NCBI GenBank assembly: GCA_910584725.1
Contig: CAJUBE010000008.1
Span: forward strand, 1 to 64,000
Reading direction: 5' to 3'
Length of the DNA stretch: 64,000 nucleotides
DNA from: an uncultured Lachnospiraceae bacterium
GTDB lineage: Bacteria; Bacillota; Clostridia; Lachnospirales; Lachnospiraceae
This document shows, piece after piece, positions 13,951-24,100 of this stretch. Position 1 is the stretch's first letter. Each line of letters begins with the position of its first letter. Below the pieces are notes generated by a model. The model did not search any database, was not told the origin of the DNA, and worked only from the letters and a program-made list of their open reading frames with translations. Made by a program: the position numbers and the translations under genes.

Positions 13951-15441
13951 CTACTCTGCCGTTTCAGACAGCTCATCCTGTTCCGCCCCACCTCTGTCTC
14001 TGTAAAACGCAAGCTGGTTCTTTCCTCTCTTTTTCGCCTTGTATACTCCCTGATCAGCCGCTTTATAAAGCGTCTCAAAGTCACTGCCTTCCTGGGGGAA
14101 TACCGCCACGCCAATACTTGCCGTAGCCTTGTACTTCACATACTCGCCAGCCTGAAAGTTCTTAAAGAAGACTTCCATCTTTCTGGCTTCTTTCAAAATA
14201 GCTTCCTCAGTCGCGACATCCTTAAGAAATACCATGAACTCGTCGCCGCCCACACGTCCTATGATATCACTGGCCCTGAAAATTGCTCCTATCTGGATGC
14301 CAAGGGAACGCAGCACCTCATCACCGAAAGCATGTCCCATAGTATCGTTGATCTTTTTAAAATTATCAACGTCAATCATGAACATCATGCACTGTTTATC
14401 GGGATTCTTTGCCATGTAATCTTTAATCTTACGCTCTGTGGCCAGCTTATTATTCAGCCCGGTCAGAAGATCCGTATCCGCCTTGTCCTCCAATTCCTTC
14501 TTCTTCTCGTTGCTCCGTATCTTCCCGACGATATTAATTACCATGACAACGCAGAAGAACACCGCAATCACAATAATCAAGGCAAGAATCATATCGCTCG
14601 TATTCTTTCGAAGATAATTCGCCTGCCGGCTCGCATATGCCTCGCTGACTCCCAGCACCAGACTCCACCTGTTTGTCCCCAGCGGCACGGAGGTCAAAAG
14701 CTGCACCTGTTTTCCCGTCTGTATTTCCACGCTCCCTCGGGAACTGTTGTTCAGGCGGTTGCGTAATGTCCTGGCATTCTCCTTATTTTCCGCCTCCATC
14801 GCCGTGAAAATATTCCCGCCTTTCAGGCAGGCATTCGTCATCGCGCCGCTCACGCCCAGTATGTTTCCTTCTAAATCCACAACAGCGAGAAAGCTGGTAG
14901 AATCATAACCCGACTGCAACAGCATGTCCGTAAACCGTTCCATCGGATAGTAGAGCATCAGCCAGCCCTGCTCCGCATTCTGCCCGATGTGCTTCACCAC
15001 GACAACGGCCTGCTCTTCACTCGTATACACATAGGGAAATTCGCCTATGCCGACTTCCCCAAACCAAGGCTCCTGCCCGATTGTAAAGGAAGCGCCCGTC
15101 TGATCCACCGCATTTCCGTCCGCGCCGCAGTAGAGAACCTTTTCCACTCCGGCACATTCCGCCGCTATCCCAAGCAGCTCCGTCACGCGGTCTGCATCCT
15201 GCGTTCCTTCCATATTAAGCAATCTGGCAGTCGTCTCCCCTACCTTGCCAACTTTTTGCAGTTCGTGCAGAAAACGCTCTCCATACCCTTCCGTCGAGGC
15301 AATCAACGTCTTGGAAACCGAGTTTTCTGCCTCTTTATTGCTCTTTGCCGAAAAACTAAGTAGCATACCGATAACAACCACCATCATGATGCCCGTCGGA
15401 ATAAGCCACTGTAATACACTTGACCTGTTTTGATTATCCAT
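13951..15441 (-). CDS. Membrane diguanylate cyclase with extracellular sensor domain
   Basis: 496 aa from ATG 15441. A TTG 8 codons upstream is possible but ATG overlaps the previous gene by 8 nt with AGGA nearby. An N-terminal helix (about 15-35) and a second helix (about residues 275-300, MILALIIVIAVFFCVVMVIN) enclose an extracytoplasmic region of Cache type. The C-terminal GGDEF domain shows TDLLTGLNNK, the substrate segment FMIDVDNFKKINDTMGHAFGD and intact GRVGGDEFMVFL, so it should make c-di-GMP from two GTP. No EAL domain. It is translationally coupled to the DUF624 gene. Confidence 0.9.
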   Translation of the reverse strand: MDNQNRSSVLQWLIPTGIMMVVVIGMLLSFSAKSNKEAENSVSKTLIASTEGYGERFLHELQKVGKVGETTARLLNMEGTQDADRVTELLGIAAECAGVEKVLYCGADGNAVDQTGASFTIGQEPWFGEVGIGEFPYVYTSEEQAVVVVKHIGQNAEQGWLMLYYPMERFTDMLLQSGYDSTSFLAVVDLEGNILGVSGAMTNACLKGGNIFTAMEAENKENARTLRNRLNNSSRGSVEIQTGKQVQLLTSVPLGTNRWSLVLGVSEAYASRQANYLRKNTSDMILALIIVIAVFFCVVMVINIVGKIRSNEKKKELEDKADTDLLTGLNNKLATERKIKDYMAKNPDKQCMMFMIDVDNFKKINDTMGHAFGDEVLRSLGIQIGAIFRASDIIGRVGGDEFMVFLKDVATEEAILKEARKMEVFFKNFQAGEYVKYKATASIGVAVFPQEGSDFETLYKAADQGVYKAKKRGKNQLAFYRDRGGAEQDELSETAE

Positions 15442-16117
15442 CGATTTCCTGATTCTCCTCGTCAATTCTCAGAGAAAAGTCCATGTCATCAGCAACTTTC
15501 TCTGTTTCCGGCTCCAACTTTTTAAAAATACCACTATATAACCACGCCGCCCCGTAAGCCGGCGCCGAAATGCCAAACAAAAAGACAAACAAAAGTGCAT
15601 AATTTGAAAAATATGCAATCACCAGAGGCAGTATATAACATCCCACCATCAGCAACGTTTTAGGAAGATTGGCAAAAGCCAGTATCATTGCATTCTTAAG
15701 CGTATTCTTCACCGAATTTTCAAATCTGGCCTGCAGCGGAAAAACATAAACTGCCGCCATCACAAGCAGAATTCCCACCGCCACTACGGCAATTACAATC
15801 GCTTTCGGGAACGTCAGACCTGAATAGTTGAAGATCAATGAATCTCCCACATAGACTACAACCACCAGGAGCATCAAAAGCCATAGGATCGTAGCCTGTT
15901 TAAAATTCTCCTTAAAGGATTTAAAGAAACCTTTGATCAGATATCCCTCTTCCCCACGCACAATCTTAAGCAGTACATAGTGCATCGCCGTAAAGGCCGC
16001 ACCTGCGGTTATCACGGGAATACAGCAGAGAATCATTAAGAAATTCATAATCATCAAATCCCCCACACGGTTCAAAATCCGCATGAAAGGACTGTCCATG
16101 TCAAAAAATTTACCCAC
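15434..16117 (-). CDS. DUF624 (YesL-like) membrane protein
   Basis: 227 aa from GTG 16117, chosen because GGAG lies 8 nt upstream and the resulting MGKFFDMDSPFMRILNRVGDL matches the usual YesL start. Five hydrophobic segments are visible. The family is often encoded beside CUT1 sugar importers and two-component systems in Firmicutes but has no proven function. Its last codons overlap the start of the GGDEF gene (shared ATGGATAA), indicating coupled translation. The SBP/permease operon begins about 1.8 kb downstream. Confidence 0.85.
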   Translation of the reverse strand: MGKFFDMDSPFMRILNRVGDLMIMNFLMILCCIPVITAGAAFTAMHYVLLKIVRGEEGYLIKGFFKSFKENFKQATILWLLMLLVVVVYVGDSLIFNYSGLTFPKAIVIAVVAVGILLVMAAVYVFPLQARFENSVKNTLKNAMILAFANLPKTLLMVGCYILPLVIAYFSNYALLFVFLFGISAPAYGAAWLYSGIFKKLEPETEKVADDMDFSLRIDEENQEIDG

Positions 16118-16217
16118 GTTTGTCACTCCAAAAAATTACTCAGCCATATATAATTATATATCACCGGAACGTGAAAATCCATAAAAAATATAAAAATATG
16201 TAAAAAAACATACTAAT

Positions 16218-17474
16218 TTAGATTTTATACTTTGTGCTGACCTGCTGATACTGCATATTCAGCGTCTGATACATTTTCAGGATTCTGGCCGTTTCTTTCC
16301 TGACATGCGCCATGACCTCATCATAAGATTCCACCAGCACCATAACCGGCTGCCGCTTGAAACGCTTTTTATCCACCTCTTCGTTCAGGAACCGGAGCAC
16401 CTGCTGTTTCGATGCCGCCTCCCTGTAGCTGCGCTTATTTACAAGGGCGCTCACCACATCCCCCACCTGCAGCACGCTCTGCTGGAGGCTGATCTTTTTA
16501 TCAGTCAGCCGCTGGGGATAGCCGTTTCCGTCTCCCCTCTCGTGATGCGCCAGCGCGATCGCCACCACCTCGGCGTCCACCTTATTCTCCAGCTTTTCCT
16601 GCGTAATGCCCACATGGGTGCGCACATGCTTGATTTCTTCCGGTTTCAGCTTGCGGGGCGCCTGTAGTATATCCTGCGATATCCCAAGCATCCCGAGATC
16701 GTGAAGAAGCGCCGCATAATAGATCATTTCCCTCTCCTGATCCGGCAGGAACAAGCGGGCGGCAATCTCCTCGCAGATACAGATCGTAGTAACCGTATCA
16801 AGCACCGCGCTCTCTCTGACAAAGCCCGTACAGTAAATCAGCATATCCATGAAAGTCTTTTTATCTTCGTTGGAAAAAATCATATACTCAGCAATCTCAT
16901 TGAGTTCTTCCTTATAAGAATTATCTTTCAATTTTTCCAAAATATTGTACTTCGCATCGCATTGATAAAAGCGGTCAAGTCCCGCTGCGGAAAGTTTCGT
17001 ACCCGCCTGTTTCTGGAACATGCGGGGATCAAACTGCGCGCCCATCGTATTGGAGTAAATGTCTATCTTTTCAGCGATATTGACATAAGCCGCCACATCT
17101 TTGTAAGCATAATCAACCGTTTGCAGCTTTTCATAATCCCTGCAGTGGTACATCAGCACCTTCGCCATATCCGGCACCGGGGACAAATACTTAAAAAAGA
17201 GATACCCGTAGATGGAATGCGCCATGCTGTCTCTCGTTTCATACTGCAGCATATCGTTGATTCTGGTTTTTTCCGTCTTGTAGGCGCCGATATCGTGCAT
17301 CGTCGCAACCATAACGATATCCGCCAGCTCAAACTCCTCGTATCTGTTTTCTTCCTGAAGCATCTTATATACAATATAAGCCACCCTGGACCCGTGCTCC
17401 ATCAGAGTGGGATTGATCAGCTTCAGAATGTCCCTCATCAACAGATAAATATCTTTGCTCTTAATATACTCCAT
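16218..17474 (-). CDS. Tandem HD-domain protein with HD-GYP (c-di-GMP phosphodiesterase candidate)
   Basis: 418 aa, soluble. The N-terminal half has an HD-like motif (VATMHDIGAYKTE near residue 57). The C-terminal half has a canonical HD-GYP arrangement: AALLHDLGMLGI, KHVRTHVGIT, ALAHHERGDGNGYPQRL. The metal-binding histidines/aspartates and the GYP signature are intact, so hydrolysis of c-di-GMP is likely. The ATG at 17474 follows GGGGGAA. It sits between the GNAT gene (33 bp upstream) and the DUF624/GGDEF pair (100 bp downstream), so making and breaking of c-di-GMP may be co-transcribed. Confidence 0.87.
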   Translation of the reverse strand: MEYIKSKDIYLLMRDILKLINPTLMEHGSRVAYIVYKMLQEENRYEEFELADIVMVATMHDIGAYKTEKTRINDMLQYETRDSMAHSIYGYLFFKYLSPVPDMAKVLMYHCRDYEKLQTVDYAYKDVAAYVNIAEKIDIYSNTMGAQFDPRMFQKQAGTKLSAAGLDRFYQCDAKYNILEKLKDNSYKEELNEIAEYMIFSNEDKKTFMDMLIYCTGFVRESAVLDTVTTICICEEIAARLFLPDQEREMIYYAALLHDLGMLGISQDILQAPRKLKPEEIKHVRTHVGITQEKLENKVDAEVVAIALAHHERGDGNGYPQRLTDKKISLQQSVLQVGDVVSALVNKRSYREAASKQQVLRFLNEEVDKKRFKRQPVMVLVESYDEVMAHVRKETARILKMYQTLNMQYQQVSTKYKI

Positions 17475-17507
17475 AAGCTTCCCCCGTCATTGACTCCATC
17501 AAGTCCG

Positions 17508-17978
17508 TCAAAGCACAAACTCCATCGGCGTATAGATAATACCGTCCTTTTTCTCCTGTGGCCGCAGATCCCGAAACCCCAATTTATGATAGAACTCCAC
17601 CCCGTAGGGCGAGGAGTTAACCGTCACACGGCTCTCCTGCAGCTCCGTCAAAAGATAATTTGACATATATTGTATCAGCGCCCGCCCGATACCCCTTCTG
17701 TGGTATCTCTCGTCCACAAACAACAGGGAGATGTGCACCCTGTCGCGAAGCGTGAGCATCCCCACGAGCCTTTTCCCGTCAAGGGCCACAAACATCTGAT
17801 ACGCGCCCATGACAAACATTCTGTAAAGCGTGGAATCCGTGATAAAATTCTCGAAGTTCTTCACACCTTCCGGCGTATAGACGTCAGCCTCAAATTTCAT
17901 AAAAGTACGCCACGCAAGCGACATGGCATCTTCCCATTCATCCCGATATGCACTTCTGATCTCGAACGGTATATCCAA
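17508..17978 (-). CDS. GNAT family N-acetyltransferase
   Basis: 156 aa. Acetyl-CoA-binding motif A is visible as VDERYHRRGIGRALIQYM around residues 93-110, with the R-x-x-G-x-G/A loop, and motif B as EFYHKLGFRDL. The start appears to be TTG 17978 with AAGGAG 12 nt upstream; no ATG fits. Substrate unknown. First gene of a putative four-gene minus-strand cluster with the c-di-GMP genes. Confidence 0.82.
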   Translation of the reverse strand: MDIPFEIRSAYRDEWEDAMSLAWRTFMKFEADVYTPEGVKNFENFITDSTLYRMFVMGAYQMFVALDGKRLVGMLTLRDRVHISLLFVDERYHRRGIGRALIQYMSNYLLTELQESRVTVNSSPYGVEFYHKLGFRDLRPQEKKDGIIYTPMEFVL

Positions 17979-18070
17979 AACAATCAGTGACTCCTTTTCT
18001 GCCTTCCTATTATTTTACCGTACTTTGCTTAAAATTACAACCGGAACGAACTTTTTCACTTTTCTGTAAT

Positions 18071-18120
18071 GAAACAGGAGCTGCACACTAACTCAATTAG
18101 CGTAGCAGCCCCTGTTTTTA
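18071..18120 (-). terminator. Terminator-like hairpin after giant gene 2
   Basis: Minus strand: AACAGGGGCTGC pairs with GCAGCTCCTGTT around a ctaattgag hairpin loop. It lies about 45 bp beyond the stop of the gene at 18163. The T-run is short on the minus strand and longer on the plus strand, so it may act in both directions. The rest of 17979-18162 shows no other feature. Confidence 0.7.
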
Positions 18121-18162
18121 CTTATTTCTTAGAATAATGCATATCAATTTGTCACAGTGTCC

Positions 18163-21100
18163 TTACTCTGTAGGAGCAGTCGCCTGTTTTTTAATGGTGA
18201 TGCTGGCTATCGTAGCCTCCTGATCAGCCTCAGTTCCTACCTTGACAATAACCTTAGTGATGGTGCCATCCGCCGAATCCGTCGGCGCTGTAAACTCCGT
18301 TCCTTTGGTTGTGGTCTCGCCTTCTGTTTTATCCGGTGTAGCTTCCACCACAATACCGGTCGTATTATATCCCGGATTCTTGCTCAGCGCTACAACCTTT
18401 TCCTTGATTGCCGCAATCGCTGCAGCCTGGTCTGCCGCATAGTCGATTTCAGTAATCGCTTGTGCCGCGTTAAGAAGCTCTGCGGGAGACTGGAACTCTT
18501 CACCGGAGGTTAATGTAGTCTCTGCAATCGCTAACTGATAGGAAGCATCCGCCAGCTCCTCTGCCGTCTTTCCGGTCTCGGTCATCTGCAGTGTGAAGGA
18601 AATCTTACCATTTGTATCAGTCGAGCTTGTAGGTGCTGTCAGTTCGAAAATATCAGCAGGCGTAGCATCTGTACTCTTCGCAATACCACTAACTGTAATA
18701 GCCGGGTTGTTATCAATCAGCTTATTCGCCTTCGCCACAACCAGCTCCTTCACTTTCGCCTCAAGAGCTGCATCCGTTGTGTGAGTCTCTTTCCATGCAT
18801 CCTTGACGATGGTTGACAATACTGCTGCTGTCAGTCCGTCAGTGACTTTACCCTTACATGCTGCCAAGTCGTCTAACGTTGCCAGAACATACTCGATATC
18901 ATCCGTAGAAGTCGTATATCCCTCCTCGTTCGGCGCTTTGGACAAATCTCTGACTGTCAGCTTGAAGGTGATGGATCCGGTATCCTCAGTGGTAGGCTTC
19001 TTGGTCTCTCCGACAATGCTTGCCGTAATGGAGAGATTCCTTGTAGCCGCTGCGCCCAGTTTCGCTCTGACTGCCGCTGCAAATTCTGCCGCGGTGGTGT
19101 CTGCCGTTACCTTGAGCAATACATTGTTCTCACTATCCTTGATGGTTGTGTCAAGGCCATTAGCGCTTCCCAGGTCATAACCATTAATAGCGGCTATAAT
19201 ATCGTCAGTCGCTACGCTTTCAGGAATCACAAACTTGTGATTATACAAGTCGGCTGTACCTGTCGCGGTAGTCTTAACGATAACCGTCCACTCACTCGCA
19301 ATCTGATATGTGGTGACATCGTTTCCATCCACATTTTCAGCCTTTGTACCGTTGTTTGTAATCTCCACGGTAACAGCCGCACCCTGAATGGCTTTGTTAA
19401 CCTCATTTCTGATATAAGACTCAACTGCGTAGTTAATACTGCGGATTACTAAATCCTGTGAACCGCTATTATTAAGGTAATAGCTGTTCCTATCCACAAG
19501 CTGTTTCGTATAAGTCTCGATGTCAGACTGCAGCTTCTTCTCAGCCGCTTTCAGCGCTTCTGTAACTGCCGCATCCGCCGCGCCTGCATTGCCGGGCAGC
19601 TTAATCTGGAAGGTCAGTTCATCTTCCTTCGGGCCGTTTGCGCCGTAGCTGAAGGTTGCCTTTACATTGAGAGTCTTGCCCCAGTCGAGATTCTTATTCT
19701 GCTCCCTTGCTTCAAGAGCTGCATTCGCCGTAATCGCCGCTGCAAGTTTCGCCTTGTCGAGCTTAATCTCCATCGGATAGCTTGCAGGCAGTACGATACA
19801 TTTCTGGGTTCCGCCGCCCTGCAGTGAAACATTTTCATAAGACATATACTTCTTGTCTGCCAGATCAAAGGTAACATAGTCTACATCTTTGCCGTTTACG
19901 GTTGCCTTGATGGCAATGTCGGTGGTCTCCGCCACGCTCAGTTTGCTCTTAAAGCTGAAAGGTGTATACTTCGACCAGCTTGTAGGTGCATTGTAATCGG
20001 TATCCGCTACCGTCCACTTGTTGCTGCCCTTATTTACCAGAACAACTTTGCCCTTAGCCGTAGTCTTGTCTGCAGCTTTCACTGTAATGCTGGCCTTGAT
20101 GCCATACTTTTCGTATGCTTCACGCTTCGCAGCATCCCCGCTGGCAGCCGTAATCGCATCTCTGTAAGCCTTAGGAGCATTCCAAGGAACGATATACAGA
20201 TCTACCTTATGACTTCCCGCCGGAAGATTTGCTGCTTCTAAGTAGCAGTTACCATTCCTGTCATAGATCGGGGTAAAGCCTGCTGCAGATACAGCCATCA
20301 TAGCGCTCACATCTACCGGTGTCTTGCCTTCCAGAATCGTGAGAGCCGTTACTGCCTTCGGCCCATCCAGTACGGGAGTTGCCGTTACCTTATACTTTGT
20401 CTTATCCTTTGTGTAATCCTTAATCGTAATGGTCAGTTTCACATCAATAAACTTGGAACCGTTATTGATGCTGATATAACCGATACGGTCGTTCTTGTTT
20501 GCATCGTCTGCAATCTTTTCAAGATCAGCGAGCTGAAGCGTATTCTTCAATGCCACATACATGCCATCGTAATCATAGCCCACCTCAAAGTAATCGGTGA
20601 AGTGGTTCTCCTGACCGTTGATGATTGCATTCTTTGCGTAGTTGCCATTCTCATCTGCCTCATTTGTAAAGTCAACCCATCCGTTGCCGGACTTATACTT
20701 GATATACGCGCCGCTGCCTGCTTTGAGTGCCAGTGTGTAGTTGCCCGTCGCACTTAAAGAAGCTGCTTTTGCCTTCGTAATCTTAACCGTAACCTTCGCG
20801 TCCTTGTATTCCGGCTTAAATACGCCGTTCTCCAAAGAACCAACTGTGGCTACCAGATTGTAGCTTCCGGAATTGCACCATGTATTTACATACAGGTTAA
20901 AGCTTGCGCCCAACAGAATCGGAAGCGGCTTATCGAGATAGCTGATGCTGTTATCCCCATCATAGAATACCTCATCAATATCCGTCGGATTCTTCTTGGT
21001 CTGGTCGATAGACAGCATCACATACTTATCTGTAAAGTCGTCGTTCTTGCCGCCCTTCACCGTATACTCTACCAAGTCTGCCCAAGTGTTCTGGGTCATC

Positions 21101-24100
21101 TTTTCCTTTGTGCTAATCTTAGGCGCCTTCGCGTTCTTATCCGCCACAAAGTCATTGTTGTGCAGCGTGTAAACAACAGCTGCCGCACTCTTGTTTGTCT
21201 TATCCTTCAGGGTAATCACTGCATCTGCAGCGTTTGCCACAATCGTAATGCTGTCTCCATAGCCGTCATTTACTGCCTTGCCAATCGCCTTTGCACCCTT
21301 ATAGCTGATGCTGTAGTTTGCAAGATAGAAAGGCTCATAAGTGGTCGCATTGTTTGCGGTAACCGCCTTGACAACATCCAGCTTAAAGTAATTGTTGGTG
21401 CTGTTGCCGTTGTAGTTGATCGTTGCCGCGCCGCCTTCATGCAGCTTATCTACGCTTCCCAAAGCGGAAGTCTTGTATCTGGAAATCACAAGCAGCGGCG
21501 ATGCGGAAACCTGACCGACATTCTTCAGCTTCAATACGTTTGTATTTTTCGCCGGCTTGCTGCCATCTTTCGGTGTTACCGTGATGCTCACATTTTTAGC
21601 AGCTTTTAATACCGTTAATGCGCCGGTCTTCGGATCAACAGCTACACTCTTGGCGTTGCTGGATTTGAAGGTCACAAGTGCAGGATCAATAATATCCGCG
21701 GAACCTTCGCTCAGGTCATAAGTCTTTTTCGTGGTCTTCACGCCGGGCGCAAGTATCGCTACCCGATATTCATTCTCTTTTTTGGTAGCTTCAATGGAGC
21801 CGTCATTGACAGCCACAAGCTTACCGGTCGCCACATCAAACACGGCAATCGTCCCAAGCGCTAAGCCTTCGTCCGTGATGGTGATCGTGTCTGTGTACTC
21901 CACAACATCGCTGTTTGCATAGTCAATCGCATGTACTTTAACCTTAAATTGGTTCTGCGCTGACTTAGGTGCTACAATATAGTTCTTGTTGATGGTTACC
22001 TTACCGTTTTTCACGGTCACGTTTGCCTTGAGAGCCGAGCTCAGATCCGCTGCATCCTCGGTTTCTGCATCTACGATCTCATATTCCAGCTTCTTCGTCT
22101 TAGGCGCATACTTCTTATTTTTGCTGACGTTATTTAAATCTGTCGCAACGGTAAAGGTTGCCGCCTTTTTGTCCGCCTTATAAATCTCGAGCGGTGCTGT
22201 AGGATTGATTTTCTGAATGCCGTTTACTACCGTCAGCTTCTGGGTCGCTACTGCGCCGTATGCAGAATCCTCCGCATAAGCGGTCACTTTAACCCCCAGA
22301 TTCTTGAAGGTATCTCCTGCATTAGATGTATATGAAGCCTCTGAAGCATTTACTCTTACAGTATTGCTCAGCTCATCGTATTTTGCATGCAGGCCCGCAT
22401 ATTCATCGGCATATCCATTAGAAGCGCCATCCCCGATCAATTCGCCGCTGGAGGTGTTTACGAACTCTACCTTAACGGTGCTGTAAGAAGTCAGCTTGTT
22501 AAAGTTAGGAGTCGCCACGACTACATCCTTATCCTGACCGGTAATCAGGTTGGTGGTGCCTTTCTTAAGACCGAGCTTCACTTCGTAGTAAGGGTTCTTG
22601 GTTGCAAGGTTCTCAAGCGCTGCGCTGCCGCCTTCGATGGTGGTTGCCGCTGCGCTGGGAAGTCCCTCTGCCGTAGTGGTCTGCAGTAAAGTCGCCTTTA
22701 CAGAGAAGCCGCTCAACAGTGCGCCCTTATCTAAACCAGCCGTAACATTGGCTTCCGTAAACTTCATGACCGGAATCTCTAAGAGACCGCCGTTCGCATC
22801 AATATCTTCTTTTGACTGATACAGGTTATTGGTATTCCAATCTGTAGCCGCTGCGGTCAGCGCTGCGGTAATTGCCGCCTTCTGGGCATCAGTTACGCCC
22901 TCCGGGAAGGCCGGACTCTGAGGAACCGTAAGCTCCACCTTGTAATAAATCTTACCCTTAATCGGGTTTACGACTTCCTTCGGAACACCAAGCTGTACCT
23001 TGATTGTCTTGTCGGTAGCTGCCACCAGCTTTACGGTAGGATTCTTGCCTACAATCGTAGCGTCCTTGGTGCTTACCGTCACAGCGCCGCCTTTCAGCGC
23101 GTTGTCCACGGTGAGAGCCGCTATCTGCGCATCTGTCAGACCACTCTCATCTACGATGATAACCTTCGCCGCATCCGCTGTACCTGTCATGGCAGGCTTA
23201 GCCGTAATGACAAGATTGCCGTCTTCGATTGTTGCAGCGACAGCATTCTGTGCTGCCGTGATAGCTGCCGCGTCTGCTTTCTTGGTGTCGTCCGCAGGCA
23301 CTACCTTTACATTAAGACCATCCGCGCTTGCATTTTTGGTCTTAACGGTGAGCTTATATGCCGCCTGTGTGTCTACAGGAATTTCAACCTTACTGTTCTT
23401 AACGCCTGCGAGGCTCACCTCGGCCGCTGCCGCGGTGGTCTTTACCTTGAAGGACTGCTTCGTTCTCTCTTTGTCATTCAAGGTTAATTCTACAGTCAGT
23501 ACCTTATTATACTCTGTGGAGTCAAACTCCAGGGTAACGACATTGCCTGTGATCTTTGCGATGGTAGCAGCAACGGCATTGCCGTCCTTTACATCCGCGT
23601 TGAACAGAGGCATCTCCGTTTCGCCGTTAAGAAGCTGTGCTGTAACCGTGGAAGCATGACCCACATTGTAAACCTTGCTCTTGTCGGGCGTTACAACTTC
23701 TCCGTTCTCTTTTACAACCAAATCATACTCATCCGCCGTCTCGACCGTTACTTTCACATCGCCGGTCACGTCTGCGGTAAACACATAGTTGCCGCCTTTG
23801 GCTGTCACGGTCTGTTCCTCGGCATCTCCCACCTTGTAGGATACCTTGGAAATCTTAGTGGTATCATTCTGTGCAGAAATGATAAATTTGTAAGAGGTGT
23901 CTGCAGCCACGCCAGCGTAAACGTCTTTTGCCTCCTCGCTGCTATCCGTAGGCGTTTCTGCTTCCTGCCTTCCTGCGATATACACTTCCGCACTTACATT
24001 CGTCTTATCGTAGTTAACTTCGATATCGAAAGTGTCACGAGCAATGGTGATTGTCTGCGTATCCCCCAGTGCACCGGCCGCGATTTGATACGTATAACCG

